NCBI GenBank assembly: GCA_026705605.1
Contig: JAPPAK010000006.1
Coordinates: forward strand, 186,001 to 250,000
DNA length: 64,000 bases
Direction of reading: 5' to 3'
DNA from: Chloroflexota bacterium
Lineage (GTDB): Bacteria; Chloroflexota; Dehalococcoidia; Tepidiformales; Tepidiformaceae
Position numbers and translations under genes: made by a program. The number at the start of each line of letters is the position of its first letter. Position 1 is the stretch's first letter. Shown piece after piece: positions 8,148 to 15,569 of the stretch. The notes beneath the pieces are model-generated. The model had not been told where the DNA came from, made no database searches, and saw nothing but the letters and a program-made list of their open reading frames with translations.

Positions 8148-9044
8148 ATGCCCGAGTACGAAAACCTCCTCCTCGACCGCGCCGGTACCGACGGACGCGT
8201 CGGACGCATCACCCTGAACCGCCCCGAGAAGATGAACGCCCTTTCCCAGGAGCTTCTCTTCGAGTTCAACGAGGCCCTCCACGACTACGAGGCCGACGAC
8301 AGCATCCGCGTCATCATCATCAAGGGCGCCGGACGCTGCTTCAGCGCCGGCTACGACCTCACCCCGCCCCAGGGACGCGGCGCCGACGCCGTCGTCCGCC
8401 GCCACCGCGCCGTCGACGACGAGGGCCGCCGCCTGCTCTGGAACATGCGCACCGGCATGCAGCAGATTACCGACATCCAGATGTACTACTGGAACATGGC
8501 CAAGGTCACCATCGCCCAGCTCCACGGCTACGCCCTCGCCGGCGGCTGCGAGATGGCGATGATGTCCGACATGGTCACGGCGGCCGAGGACGTCCGCATC
8601 GGCCATCCCGGCGTGCGCGGCCTCGGCGTCGCGCGAAACGGCGCCATCTTCCCGCTTGTCCTCGGCATGCGAAAGGCGAAGGAGCTCTACTACACGGGCG
8701 ACAACGTCACCGGTAAGGAAGCCGAGGAGATCGGCATGGTCAACTACGCCTGGCCCGCCGACGAGCTCGAGGAGCGCACGATCGCCTTCGCCGACCGCAT
8801 CGCCAACCTCAGCGCCGACCACCTCGCCATCGCCAAGACGAGCATGAACCGCTTCTACGAGAACATGGGCATCTACTCGTCCATCCGCAGCTCCACCGAC
8901 CTCGACGCCGCCGGCCAGTTCACCGCCCAGGCGTACGAGTGGCAGGACCGCACCCGCCAGGCCATGGAGAGCGGCGGCGGCCTCAAGGAAGCCCTCGACT
9001 GGCGCGACGGCCCCTACCGCGACTACCGCGCCAGCGGGCGCTAG
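8148..9044 (+). CDS. Enoyl-CoA hydratase/isomerase family protein (crotonase fold)
   Basis: Crotonase-superfamily enzyme of 298 aa acting on acyl-CoA substrates in the cytoplasm. The oxyanion-hole segments are visible: GRCFSAGYDL near residue 62 and LHGYALAGGCEMAMMSDMV near residue 125. The two catalytic glutamates of classical hydratases are not clearly conserved (HPGVRGLGVARNGAIFPL replaces the usual PE(I/L)xxG(I/L)xPG), so the reaction may differ from simple hydration. The ATG at 8148 is chosen over a longer frame that would overlap the toxin gene. A TATAAT sequence at 8112-8117 could be its -10 box, but no -35 partner is seen. Confidence 0.85.
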   Translation: MPEYENLLLDRAGTDGRVGRITLNRPEKMNALSQELLFEFNEALHDYEADDSIRVIIIKGAGRCFSAGYDLTPPQGRGADAVVRRHRAVDDEGRRLLWNMRTGMQQITDIQMYYWNMAKVTIAQLHGYALAGGCEMAMMSDMVTAAEDVRIGHPGVRGLGVARNGAIFPLVLGMRKAKELYYTGDNVTGKEAEEIGMVNYAWPADELEERTIAFADRIANLSADHLAIAKTSMNRFYENMGIYSSIRSSTDLDAAGQFTAQAYEWQDRTRQAMESGGGLKEALDWRDGPYRDYRASGR

Positions 9045-9141
9045 TGACTGGTGAATAGTGAATGGTGGCTGGTGGTTAGTGCCGTTGCAGACGCTTCCAC
9101 CGACCGACACCAATCACTAGTCACTAACCACTAACCACTAG
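9043..9141. repeat. Inverted array of ACCACTA-type heptamer repeats
   Basis: Between the convergent hydratase and DinB genes. The left arm (about 9043-9082) is built of TAGTGACTGG/TAGTGAATGG/TGGCTGGTGGTTAG units; the right arm (about 9109-9141) is the reverse orientation, with CACTAGTCACTAACCACTAACCA. The arms are partly complementary and could form a long imperfect hairpin serving both genes as a terminator. Related arrays occur at 24237-24332, 35492-35520 and 49003-49035, and a short one at 27163-27183. Confidence 0.7.
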
Positions 9142-9698
9142 TACGGCAGGCCCGGCTTCCCCAGCAGGGCGCGCGCGTAGGTCGCGCGGCCCAGGTGACC
9201 GTTCGCGTGCCCGATGAGACCGTGCCCGATCGCCTCCATGCGCGAGATCTCGCCCCACGGCCGGAACAGCTGGAACGTCTGGATGTATTCGTCGCTCATG
9301 CCCGCGATGCGCGGCACGACCGTCTCCCGCAGCGCCTCGATGTAGCGGCCGAACTCCTCCGGCGCGGGAAAGACGAGGTCGTAGGCCTCGTCCGCCGTCA
9401 GGTTCGTGCCCTGCTCGACCCGCGGCAGGTCCCACGCCTTGTCGAACTCCTGCGCCAGCCACACCGGCTGCTCGCGGTCGAAGGCGAAGTGGATGATGTT
9501 GTCGACCGTACGGAGCACATGCCACACGTCGAACCCGATTGAGCTCGTCCGCCGACCCTGCGTGTCACACAGCTCCTCGACCGTCAGGTCCGCGACGGCC
9601 AGCCTGCAGTAGTCCAGCACCCGCTCGACCAGGCGCGAGTACTGCGCCTGCACCGTCGCATCGACCCCCATACCCGGCAGGTTTCCCGGGTTGGTCAC
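9138..9698 (-). CDS. DinB-like four-helix bundle protein
   Basis: Protein of 186 aa in the DinB/YfiT metal-binding four-helix-bundle superfamily. The three expected histidines are suggested by FDVWHVLRTVDN (near residue 60) and IGHGLIGHANGHLGR (near residue 160). Members are thiol transferases or hydrolases of mostly unknown function. GTG 9698 is taken as the start because it overlaps the stop of the upstream hydrolase gene (GTGA), giving translational coupling; longer frames would lie inside that gene. The stop sits in the repeat array that separates it from the hydratase gene. Confidence 0.75.
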   Translation of the reverse strand: MTNPGNLPGMGVDATVQAQYSRLVERVLDYCRLAVADLTVEELCDTQGRRTSSIGFDVWHVLRTVDNIIHFAFDREQPVWLAQEFDKAWDLPRVEQGTNLTADEAYDLVFPAPEEFGRYIEALRETVVPRIAGMSDEYIQTFQLFRPWGEISRMEAIGHGLIGHANGHLGRATYARALLGKPGLPY

Positions 9699-10549
9699 GG
9701 CGTGTGCTCCTTCAGGAAGCTGCGAACCGTCTCGATCGTGTCCGGCAGCTTCGCCTCGCTGCGGCAATCGACATCGAGGCAGTGGGCGTTGGGCGCGTCG
9801 CGGCAGATCTGCTCGGCGATGCTCGTCGGGTGGAACACGTCACTCCCCGGCAGGATCAGCAGCGGCGTCTCGCACGAGCGCACGAACGCCTCATCGACGC
9901 TGAAGTAGGGCGGCCGGTCCGGCCATATCGCGTCCGCGTACCGCTCGATCAGGTCTACGTACGCATCTGCGCTCATCGAACCGATCTCCGCCCGGAAGCC
10001 GTCGTCGTCGTGGATGCGTCGCGCGAACGGACCCGCCGCGTTGTTCGCCATGAAGACCCGGTTCGCCATCGCCGATTCGACGACCGCCCCCACGCCCTCC
10101 TCCCGCGCCAGCGCGAGTGTCGGCTTGAACATGTCCATGAACGTGTCGACCGAATTCGTGTGGTTCAGCCCCACCGGGTCCTGCCCCACCCCCGAGGCAA
10201 TCCGGTCCGGGACCTCCTCCGCGATTCGGAGGATGAAGGCAACGCCGATGCAGCCCCCGAACGTGTGCGCCCGCTCGATGCCGAGGTCATCGAGCACGGC
10301 GATCTGGTCTGCGACCATCACGTCGTAGGGCGCGGGCGCTGCGGGCGCGGGGCTCTGGCCCGCGTTCCGCTGGTCCATCCCGATGACCATGAAGTCGGAG
10401 GCGAACTCCGTAAGGGGGTTGATCGCGCTCACCGACCAGAAGTCGATCTCGCTGTTCACGCCGCCCGGCGCGAAGCACAGGAGCGGGAACCCCTCCCCAA
10501 ACGTCTCGTAGTGAATGACCGCCCCATCGGGCCGCTCGATATCCGGCAT
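9695..10549 (-). CDS. Alpha/beta hydrolase with Cys in the nucleophile elbow
   Basis: Alpha/beta-fold hydrolase of 284 aa. The oxyanion region FAPGGVNSEID and the strand motif VIGMDQRNAGQSPAP are typical. The nucleophile elbow reads FGGCIGVAF near residue 98, with Cys where most family members have Ser, as in dienelactone hydrolases. An Asp in LPGSDVFHP near residue 240 could be the acid; the usual C-terminal catalytic His is not obvious (only DCRSEAKLPDT is at that place). The substrate is unknown. It overlaps the downstream DinB gene by four bases. Confidence 0.8.
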   Translation of the reverse strand: MPDIERPDGAVIHYETFGEGFPLLCFAPGGVNSEIDFWSVSAINPLTEFASDFMVIGMDQRNAGQSPAPAAPAPYDVMVADQIAVLDDLGIERAHTFGGCIGVAFILRIAEEVPDRIASGVGQDPVGLNHTNSVDTFMDMFKPTLALAREEGVGAVVESAMANRVFMANNAAGPFARRIHDDDGFRAEIGSMSADAYVDLIERYADAIWPDRPPYFSVDEAFVRSCETPLLILPGSDVFHPTSIAEQICRDAPNAHCLDVDCRSEAKLPDTIETVRSFLKEHTP

Positions 10550-10589
10550 GCGCCACCTCCAGCGCGCCGGATTCTAGCGGCTCCCGCCC

Positions 10590-10709
10590 ATCCCCACTCA
10601 GCGAGCGCAGCGAGCGCTCTCCTCAGGCGGCGAAGCCGCCGCTAATCAGCGATGCGCCGCAGGCGCGAGCGCTCTTCTCAGCCGCGCGGCAGCGCGGCGC
10701 TCTCCTCGG
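10590..10709. repeat. Cluster of short palindromes spaced by GCTCTCCTC-type linkers
   Basis: Downstream of rplL. Successive hairpin units GGCGGC-gaa-GCCGCC, GCGCC-gca-GGCGC and GCCGCGC-ggca-GCGCGGC, plus a preceding GCGAGCGCAGCGAGCGC unit, are each followed by a variant of GCGCT(C/T)(T)CTC. The stretch contains no gene. It may end the rplJL transcript or be a dispersed repeat family; only one cluster is present here. Confidence 0.65.
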
Positions 10710-11102
10710 CTACTCGACGTCGACCGTCGCGCCCGCCTCTTCGAGCTTCGCCTTGATCTCGTCCGCCTCGTCCTTCGCGATGCCTTCCTTGACCTTCGCG
10801 GGCGCGCCCTCGACGAGCTCCTTGGCCTCCTTGAGGCCCAGACCGCTTACGACCTCGCGCACGGCCTTGATGACGTTGATCTTCTTCTCGCCGAAGTCCT
10901 TGAGGACGACGTCGAACTCTGTCTTCTCCTCGACGGCGGCGGCAGCGCCGTCTCCGGCGGCCGGGGCGCCCGCGGCGGCCATCATCATCGGCGCGGCGGC
11001 CGTGATGTCGAACTCCTCTTCGATCGCCTTGTTCAGGTCGCGGAGCTCGAGCAGCGTCATGCCCTTGATGATGTCCAGGGCTTCTTCGATCTTGGTGGCC
11101 AT
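10710..11102 (-). CDS. rplL: 50S ribosomal protein L7/L12
   Basis: L7/L12 stalk protein, 130 aa. It has the N-terminal dimerisation helices ([22 protein letters not shown]), an Ala/Gly-rich hinge ([22 protein letters not shown]) and the factor-binding C-terminal domain ([28 protein letters not shown]). It lies 45 bases after rplJ and is certainly cotranscribed with it. In most bacteria rpoB-rpoC follow; here the strand carries a palindrome cluster and unrelated genes. Confidence 0.98.
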   Translation of the reverse strand: MATKIEEALDIIKGMTLLELRDLNKAIEEEFDITAAAPMMMAAAGAPAAGDGAAAAVEEKTEFDVVLKDFGEKKINVIKAVREVVSGLGLKEAKELVEGAPAKVKEGIAKDEADEIKAKLEEAGATVDVE

Positions 11103-11147
11103 TGCAGTTCCCCTTTGGTGTTCTGTGACGTTTCTGGCGGGCGGCCG

Positions 11148-11681
11148 CTAGGCGGCTTCGCCCTCTTCGAGCTGGTTGGCGCGCGCCTCAACAAGACCGT
11201 TGAAGTCGCGCAGCGTGGCCTGCAGGAGGCCGGCAAGGTTCTGGACGGGCGAGCGCAGCTTGCCCGCGATCTGGGCGATGAGCTCTTCGCGCGAAGGTGT
11301 CTTCGCGAGCTCCTCGACCTCGGCGGCGCTGAGGACGCGCCCTTCGAGCCAACCCCCGTAGATCGGCAGGTCGACTCGCTCCGCGCGCAGGTACTCCATG
11401 AGCAACCGCGCCGGCGCGACCGGGTCCCCGTAGCCGAGAGTGAGGGTCGTCGGACCCTGCAGAAGGTCCGCCATCTCGGGGCGGCCTGCCTCTTCGGCGG
11501 CCAGCTTGGTGAGCGAATTCTTGACGACCCGCACGCGCACGTTGGCCGGGCTCAGGGCCCGGCGCAGCGCCTGGAAGGCCTGCACGTCGAGCCCGCTGTG
11601 GTCGCTGCCAATGGCGACCTCCGCGCGCTCCAGGTCCTGCTTGATATCGGCGACGAGCGCCACCTTCTTCGCGGCAGGCAC
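11148..11681 (-). CDS. rplJ: 50S ribosomal protein L10
   Basis: Ribosomal protein L10, 177 aa, the base of the L7/L12 stalk. The start MPAAKKVALVADIKQDLERA, the RNA-binding N-terminal domain (VRVVKNSLTKLAAEEAG) and the C-terminal helix that carries L7/L12 dimers are visible. An L10 leader RNA precedes it, so synthesis of L10 and L7/L12 is probably feedback-controlled by the L10(L12)4 complex. It is on the opposite strand from rplKA, unlike the usual order. Confidence 0.97.
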   Translation of the reverse strand: MPAAKKVALVADIKQDLERAEVAIGSDHSGLDVQAFQALRRALSPANVRVRVVKNSLTKLAAEEAGRPEMADLLQGPTTLTLGYGDPVAPARLLMEYLRAERVDLPIYGGWLEGRVLSAAEVEELAKTPSREELIAQIAGKLRSPVQNLAGLLQATLRDFNGLVEARANQLEEGEAA

Positions 11682-11752
11682 GAACGAAACTCCAGTCCAG
11701 CGTTGGGGAGAGAGGAGTGCGAGTGGCGCGCAGGAAAGGCGCTCGCCTCGCG

Positions 11753-11813
11753 CATTACCTCGGCAGGCGCCGCTTGCGGCTTATCCCCGCTGGGGGGACC
11801 TGCGGTCTCCGGC
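11753..11813 (-). ncRNA. Ribosomal protein L10 leader (rplJ-rplL mRNA autoregulatory element)
   Basis: On the minus strand, 70-130 bases upstream of rplJ, the RNA contains GGAGACCGCAGG, then GCGGGGATAAGCC, a GCAAGC-type loop and GCCTGCCGAGGTAATG. These conserved blocks (ACCGCAGG pairing with CCTGCCGAGGT, and TAAGCC in between) match the L10 leader that binds the L10-L12 complex. It probably represses rplJL when L10 is in excess. Confidence 0.8.
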
Positions 11814-11866
11814 AATCGCTTGCGCATCGAAGCGTACGACGCGCTGCGGGTACGGGGAAGCGCCTG

Positions 11867-12457
11867 CTACGGACCGCCCGGCAGCGCCGTCGCCACGCCC
11901 GTGACCTGCTCCTCCGAGAGGTGCTCAGTCGAGCCCGCGCCCACCAGCATCATCTTCTCGCCGACGACGTCGATGCTCGTGATGGACGTGTTCCCGAGCT
12001 TCACCGGCACGACCCGGTCGTTCCGGGTCGCTTCGCCGATCGCGACGCAGATGGCGATGTAGTGGCTCACCACGATCACATCTCCGACGCCGTCGCCAAT
12101 GTCCACCAGTGTCTCGACGACGCGCCGTCGCCACGCCTGCAGGGTCTCGTTCTGCTCGCTCCAGACACCGTCCATGAACGGTCCGATGATGGCCTTGCGC
12201 TCCTCCGGCGGAAGCGACGGGTCGAAAACCTCGGCGACCTCCTCGCGGATCTCCGGCTCGAGGCCGAAGGCCGCCGCGATGGGGTCCGCCGTCTCCCGCG
12301 TGCGGCGCAGAGGCGAGACGACGAGGCGGGAAGGCGTCAGCTTGCGCAGGGCCCGCGCCGTGATCGCCGCCTGCTCGTGGCCGAGCGGCGCCAGCCCGGG
12401 GTCGAGGTCGTCGAGCCCGGCCGCGGCCAGTCCGTGACGGATCAGGTAGAGCGTCAT
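11867..12457 (-). CDS. Histidine phosphatase family protein (phosphoglycerate mutase-like)
   Basis: Branch-1 histidine phosphatase of 196 aa. It has the catalytic motif LIRHG at residues 5-9, the SPLRRTRETA motif near residue 48, a glutamate in EEVAEVFDP, and the second catalytic His in VVSHYIAICVAIGE near residue 130. The short length and SixA/CobC-like layout point to a phosphatase rather than a glycolytic mutase. The substrate cannot be predicted. It follows the CitE-like gene by only seven bases on the same strand, so the two are probably one operon. Confidence 0.88.
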   Translation of the reverse strand: MTLYLIRHGLAAAGLDDLDPGLAPLGHEQAAITARALRKLTPSRLVVSPLRRTRETADPIAAAFGLEPEIREEVAEVFDPSLPPEERKAIIGPFMDGVWSEQNETLQAWRRRVVETLVDIGDGVGDVIVVSHYIAICVAIGEATRNDRVVPVKLGNTSITSIDVVGEKMMLVGAGSTEHLSEEQVTGVATALPGGP

Positions 12458-12464
12458 GGCGCGC

Positions 12465-13460
12465 TCAGGACCCGTCGCTGAAGAACAGCTTCTCGACCTC
12501 GTCGGAAAGCGGTACGTTCATCAGCCGGGCGCGCTGCAGCGCCTCCCAGTAGTAGCGGTAGGTCGCGCGGTCGTGGAGGTCGCCCTCGTGCTGGATCGGA
12601 CCCCAGTCCGCCTCGTAGGCCTTCAGCATGATCGCCTCGCCCAGCGCGACCTCGGGCGCTTCGGGCGCCATCGCGCGCGTGATCGGCTCGATCTGGGCCG
12701 GGTAGATGGACCACTGTCGCATGAACCCGAACTCCTCGCGGGCGCGACGCGCGTCGCCGTAGATGACGTCCTGGTCGCGCAGCTCGAGCGTCACGTTGTG
12801 CGCGGGCACGACCCCGTGCGCGAGCGCCGCCGCCACGACGTTGCCCTTCGCCCGCCGGATGAGCTGGTGGTCGAACTGTCCCGGAGAGCGCATCGCCGAC
12901 GCCGGAATCGTGCCGTGGTGCGCCGAGACGAAGTCCATCAGCCCGAAGTCGAGCACCTGCACGTTCGGCAGCGCCGCCAGCTCCCAGGCGTCGTGCAGGG
13001 CCCCGTGCGTCTCGACGAGGATGTGGATGGGAATCTCCCGGTCCACGCCCGCTTGCTGCGTGCGCTCCCGGATGTACTCGATCATCTCCGCGCCCTGGCT
13101 CGCCTCGGTGCACTTGGGGATCGTCAGGTAGGCCACGCGCTCGGCCGCCTCGCCCACGACGATGTCGGCATCCGCCTTCCAGTGCTCGTGCGTGTAGTCG
13201 TGGATGCGAACGCCGGCCATGTGGTGGTGGTTGGACTCACTGTTCTGCATCCGCGCCGCCATCTGCGCGTGCCCCGTCTCCTCGCCCGTGGGCGCCCCGT
13301 CCTCGAGGTCCATGGTGATGTCGAAGACGCCGCCCATCTCGTTCTGCAGCTCGAACGCCTTCTGGATGCGCTGCTCCGTCCCCGCGAAGTGCTCGCAGGA
13401 CGGAATCACGGGCATCGGCGGCTCGCCCTCGAAGAGCGCCTCGTTCGGATGTCGGGGCAT
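12465..13460 (-). CDS. HpcH/HpaI aldolase / CitE-like acyl-CoA lyase family protein
   Basis: TIM-barrel lyase of 331 aa related to citrate lyase beta subunit and malyl-CoA lyases, which cleave or form C-C bonds in 3-hydroxy-acyl-CoA substrates. The metal/substrate motif DITMDLEDGAP lies near residue 47, and HILVETHGAL (catalytic Glu region) near 142. The ATG at 13460 follows a GGGAGG ribosome-binding sequence; a much longer frame upstream would run antisense through sodC and is rejected. The histidine phosphatase gene follows after seven bases. Exact substrate unknown. Confidence 0.85.
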   Translation of the reverse strand: MPRHPNEALFEGEPPMPVIPSCEHFAGTEQRIQKAFELQNEMGGVFDITMDLEDGAPTGEETGHAQMAARMQNSESNHHHMAGVRIHDYTHEHWKADADIVVGEAAERVAYLTIPKCTEASQGAEMIEYIRERTQQAGVDREIPIHILVETHGALHDAWELAALPNVQVLDFGLMDFVSAHHGTIPASAMRSPGQFDHQLIRRAKGNVVAAALAHGVVPAHNVTLELRDQDVIYGDARRAREEFGFMRQWSIYPAQIEPITRAMAPEAPEVALGEAIMLKAYEADWGPIQHEGDLHDRATYRYYWEALQRARLMNVPLSDEVEKLFFSDGS

Positions 13461-13583
13461 GAAACGCCTCCCTGACGTATCTGGTGTTTGGGTTATCGCA
13501 AGAGTGCGCGAGCCAGTATCGGCCCTCGCCGCCCCACGGTCACGCTTACACATGGGATCCCCCGTCTTCCCTAGGATGGGGGC

Positions 13584-14141
13584 ATGACCTACCTGTGGAA
13601 GCTCGTCCTGATTCCTGGGGCCCTCTCCCTCTCCCTTCTCCTGTCGCTCGCCTGTGGGGGCGACGGCGAGAAGGAACCGGAAGTAGGAGTGGGCATCACC
13701 GCCGTCGCGGTGATCATGGACGCTGCCGGCGAGACGCTGGGGACGGTCACCCTGACCCAGGGTCCGCAGGGCGTGCTTGTGAGCGCCGAACTCCGCGGCC
13801 TGCCCCCGGGCGGCCACGGCTTCCATATCCACGAAACCGGCGCCTGTGCGCCCGACTTCTCCGCCGCCGGCAGCCACTTCAACCCCACCGATCAAACCCA
13901 CGGCTTCCTCTTCTCCACCGGCCAGCACGCCGGCGATCTGCCCAACCTCTACGCCGCTGCCGACGGGACCGTCCGCGCCGACGTGTTCACGAATGACATC
14001 TCCCTTGCCGGCGACGACGACCGCTCGCTCTTCGACGACGATGGCTCCGCTGTCATCATCCACGAGAAGGCCGACGCTTACGGCGAGGACTCCGGGACGG
14101 CGGGCGGGCGCATCGCCTGCGGCGTCATCGAGCGAAGCTGA
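13584..14141 (+). CDS. sodC: Cu/Zn superoxide dismutase lipoprotein
   Basis: Extracytoplasmic Cu/Zn SOD of 185 aa that dismutates superoxide. The signal peptide ends in a lipobox, LLSLACGG (Cys near residue 24), so it should be membrane-anchored. Copper and zinc ligands are visible: GFHIHETGAC, GSHFNPTDQTHG and the C-terminal VIIHEKADAYGED. The disulfide Cys pair (GAC... and ...IACGVI) is present, and the invariant GGRIACGVI ends the protein. It stands alone between convergent neighbours. Confidence 0.93.
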   Translation: MTYLWKLVLIPGALSLSLLLSLACGGDGEKEPEVGVGITAVAVIMDAAGETLGTVTLTQGPQGVLVSAELRGLPPGGHGFHIHETGACAPDFSAAGSHFNPTDQTHGFLFSTGQHAGDLPNLYAAADGTVRADVFTNDISLAGDDDRSLFDDDGSAVIIHEKADAYGEDSGTAGGRIACGVIERS

Positions 14142-14162
14142 CGGCGGCGGCGCTCGCGTCTG

Positions 14163-14438
14163 CTACGCCCACCCCGCCAGTGCCTCCTCCACCGCCCCGT
14201 TGACCGCCTCCACCGCCGCCACCGGAACCGCCTCCCCCAGCGCATCGAGCCGCGCCTCGATGTAAGCCCGCGCCGACTCCATGCTCGACACGTCGTCGCT
14301 CGCCGCCGCCTCCGCCACGAGCGCCTGCGCCAGGCCCCACGGGTCGGCGGCAATGGCCGCACTCGCCTCGCCGAGATCGGCGAACGGCTCCTGGAGCATC
14401 CTCCGGAGCTGGGTCAGGCGTATCTCGTCGGTGGGCAC
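14163..14438 (-). CDS. Hypothetical helical protein
   Basis: Predicted protein of 91 aa, acidic and alanine-rich, probably all helical, with no membrane segment or known motif. It lies 24 bases after the zinc ribbon gene on the same strand and may be cotranscribed with it. Codon third positions are GC-rich like its neighbours, which supports coding. Function not recognised. Confidence 0.5.
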   Translation of the reverse strand: MPTDEIRLTQLRRMLQEPFADLGEASAAIAADPWGLAQALVAEAAASDDVSSMESARAYIEARLDALGEAVPVAAVEAVNGAVEEALAGWA

Positions 14439-14462
14439 GGGGCGCCTCCGCCGCGATGGCGG

Positions 14463-14825
14463 CTAGCGCGGGGGTTGCGCTTCCTGTCGGGGCGGCCGGA
14501 TCTTGTTGTAGCAGGTGCTGCAGTAAACGGGACGGTCGCCCCGCGGCTGGAACGGCACCTCCGTCATCTGGCCACATTCGGCGCAGGCGGCGGGGTGCAT
14601 CTGGCGCGGTGTCTTGCCGCCGAAGCTGGCGAAGTTCCCGTAGCGCACGTAGCCGTCCATCTCCTCCAGGGAGCTGCGGTTCGAGCGCCGTGCCTGGCGG
14701 CACGCGGGACAGCGCGAGGGCTCGTTCATCAGCCCCTTGTTCGCGTAGAACTCCTGCTCGCCGGCCGTGAAGGTGAAGCTGTTGTTGCAGTCGCGGCAGA
14801 TAATCTGCTTGTCGGCGTAGGCCAA
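14463..14825 (-). CDS. Zinc ribbon domain protein
   Basis: Protein of 120 aa with two zinc-binding segments. The first is IICRDCNNSF...RCPACRQARR (CxxC then CxxC, residues ~10-43) and the second is CAECGQMTEVPF...VYCSTCYNKIRP (CxxC then CxxC, residues ~81-108). The C-terminal ribbon resembles the CxxC...CxxC proteins often found as single small genes in Chloroflexota. The middle part contains a basic SNRSSLEEMDGYVRYG linker. A nucleic-acid-binding role is plausible but unproven. Confidence 0.75.
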   Translation of the reverse strand: MAYADKQIICRDCNNSFTFTAGEQEFYANKGLMNEPSRCPACRQARRSNRSSLEEMDGYVRYGNFASFGGKTPRQMHPAACAECGQMTEVPFQPRGDRPVYCSTCYNKIRPPRQEAQPPR

Positions 14826-14893
14826 GGAATCAGGGCTCCTTCCCTGCGGGTCTGCGACCCAGTGTACCAGCCGCCCCGCTAGCCGCTGTGGTA

Positions 14894-14919
14894 TCCTTAC
14901 TTGCCTGGAAGAGTAAGGA
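14894..14919 (+). promoter_or_regulatory. Palindromic operator of the vapBC pair at 14927-15567
   Basis: Perfect inverted repeat TCCTTACT (14894-14901) and AGTAAGGA (14912-14919) with a 10-base spacer. It ends in the ribosome-binding site of the antitoxin gene, so binding by the antitoxin or its complex would block both transcription and translation initiation. This is the position expected for TA autoregulation. Confidence 0.65.
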
Positions 14920-14926
14920 GTTCGGC

Positions 14927-15175
14927 ATGGAAGTCGCTGCGCGAGTCAGTTCGAAGGGTCAGATCACCATCCCCCGTGCTGTGCGGGAGGCGCTCGGCAT
15001 CGAAGAGGGCGATGAAGTCCTGTTCCGGCTCGAGGGGCAGCGCGCAGTCATGGCTCGCACTCCCAACTTCCTGGAGCTCGCGGGCTCCGTCGACGTGCCC
15101 CTGGAGAAGCGTGGCACGCCGTGGGACCAGATTCTCCGTGAGACACGAGAGGCTCGGGCCGCCGCTCGCCGATGA
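14927..15175 (+). CDS. AbrB/MazE-family antitoxin
   Basis: Antitoxin of 82 aa with a clear AbrB-type DNA-binding hairpin at the N terminus (RVSSKGQITIPRAVREALGIEEGDEVLFRL). The C-terminal tail would wrap the toxin. ATG 14927 is preceded by AAGGAG seven bases upstream; an in-frame GTG at 14888 lies before the operator and is rejected. The next gene overlaps by four bases (ATGA). Confidence 0.9.
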   Translation: MEVAARVSSKGQITIPRAVREALGIEEGDEVLFRLEGQRAVMARTPNFLELAGSVDVPLEKRGTPWDQILRETREARAAARR

Positions 15176-15567
15176 CGGCCTTCCTCGATACCAACATCAT
15201 CGTCCGGCACTTCACGGGAGACCCGCCGGACCAGGCCCGTCTCGCAGCCCGCTATCTGGATGAGGCCGACCAACTCCTCCTCCCCGACCTCATCCTCGCC
15301 GAGGTCGCGTACGTGCTGCAGTCGTACTACCGCATGTCCCGCGACCAGGTAGCAGCCGCCTTGCGCTCGACCCTTGCCATTCCGGCCGTGCAGGTGGCTG
15401 ATCGAGGCCTTCTTCAGCGCACCGTCGAGCTCTACGACTTCCAACGCCTCGACTTTGCCGATGCCTACCTCGTTGCGAGCGCTGAGAGTACAGGTGTCAA
15501 CGCCGTCGCCTCGTTCGACCGCGACCTCGACCGGGTCGGAACGGTCCGGCGGGAAGAGCCTGCTTAG
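15172..15567 (+). CDS. PIN-domain toxin (VapC-like ribonuclease)
   Basis: PIN nuclease of 131 aa. Active-site acids are seen in AFLDTNIIVRHFTG (residues 2-15), the EVAYVLQSYY glutamate near residue 43, FADAYLVASAE near 96 and SFDRDLDR near 114. It overlaps the AbrB antitoxin by four bases. It is closely similar in design to the PIN toxin at 7687-8085 (both have LDTS/N-hydrophobic-VR(Y/H)F starts), so the two pairs may be related paralogs. Confidence 0.9.
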   Translation: MTAFLDTNIIVRHFTGDPPDQARLAARYLDEADQLLLPDLILAEVAYVLQSYYRMSRDQVAAALRSTLAIPAVQVADRGLLQRTVELYDFQRLDFADAYLVASAESTGVNAVASFDRDLDRVGTVRREEPA

Positions 15568-15569
15568 CC

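Noticed and set aside
9043-9141. CRISPR-like array
   Set aside because: Units are seven-base degenerate tandem repeats in two orientations, with no spacers and no cas genes in the window.
13461-14063. Long N-terminal extension of the CitE-like gene, antisense to sodC
   Set aside because: The family N terminus and a good ribosome-binding site are at 13460; sodC on the other strand is clearly real.
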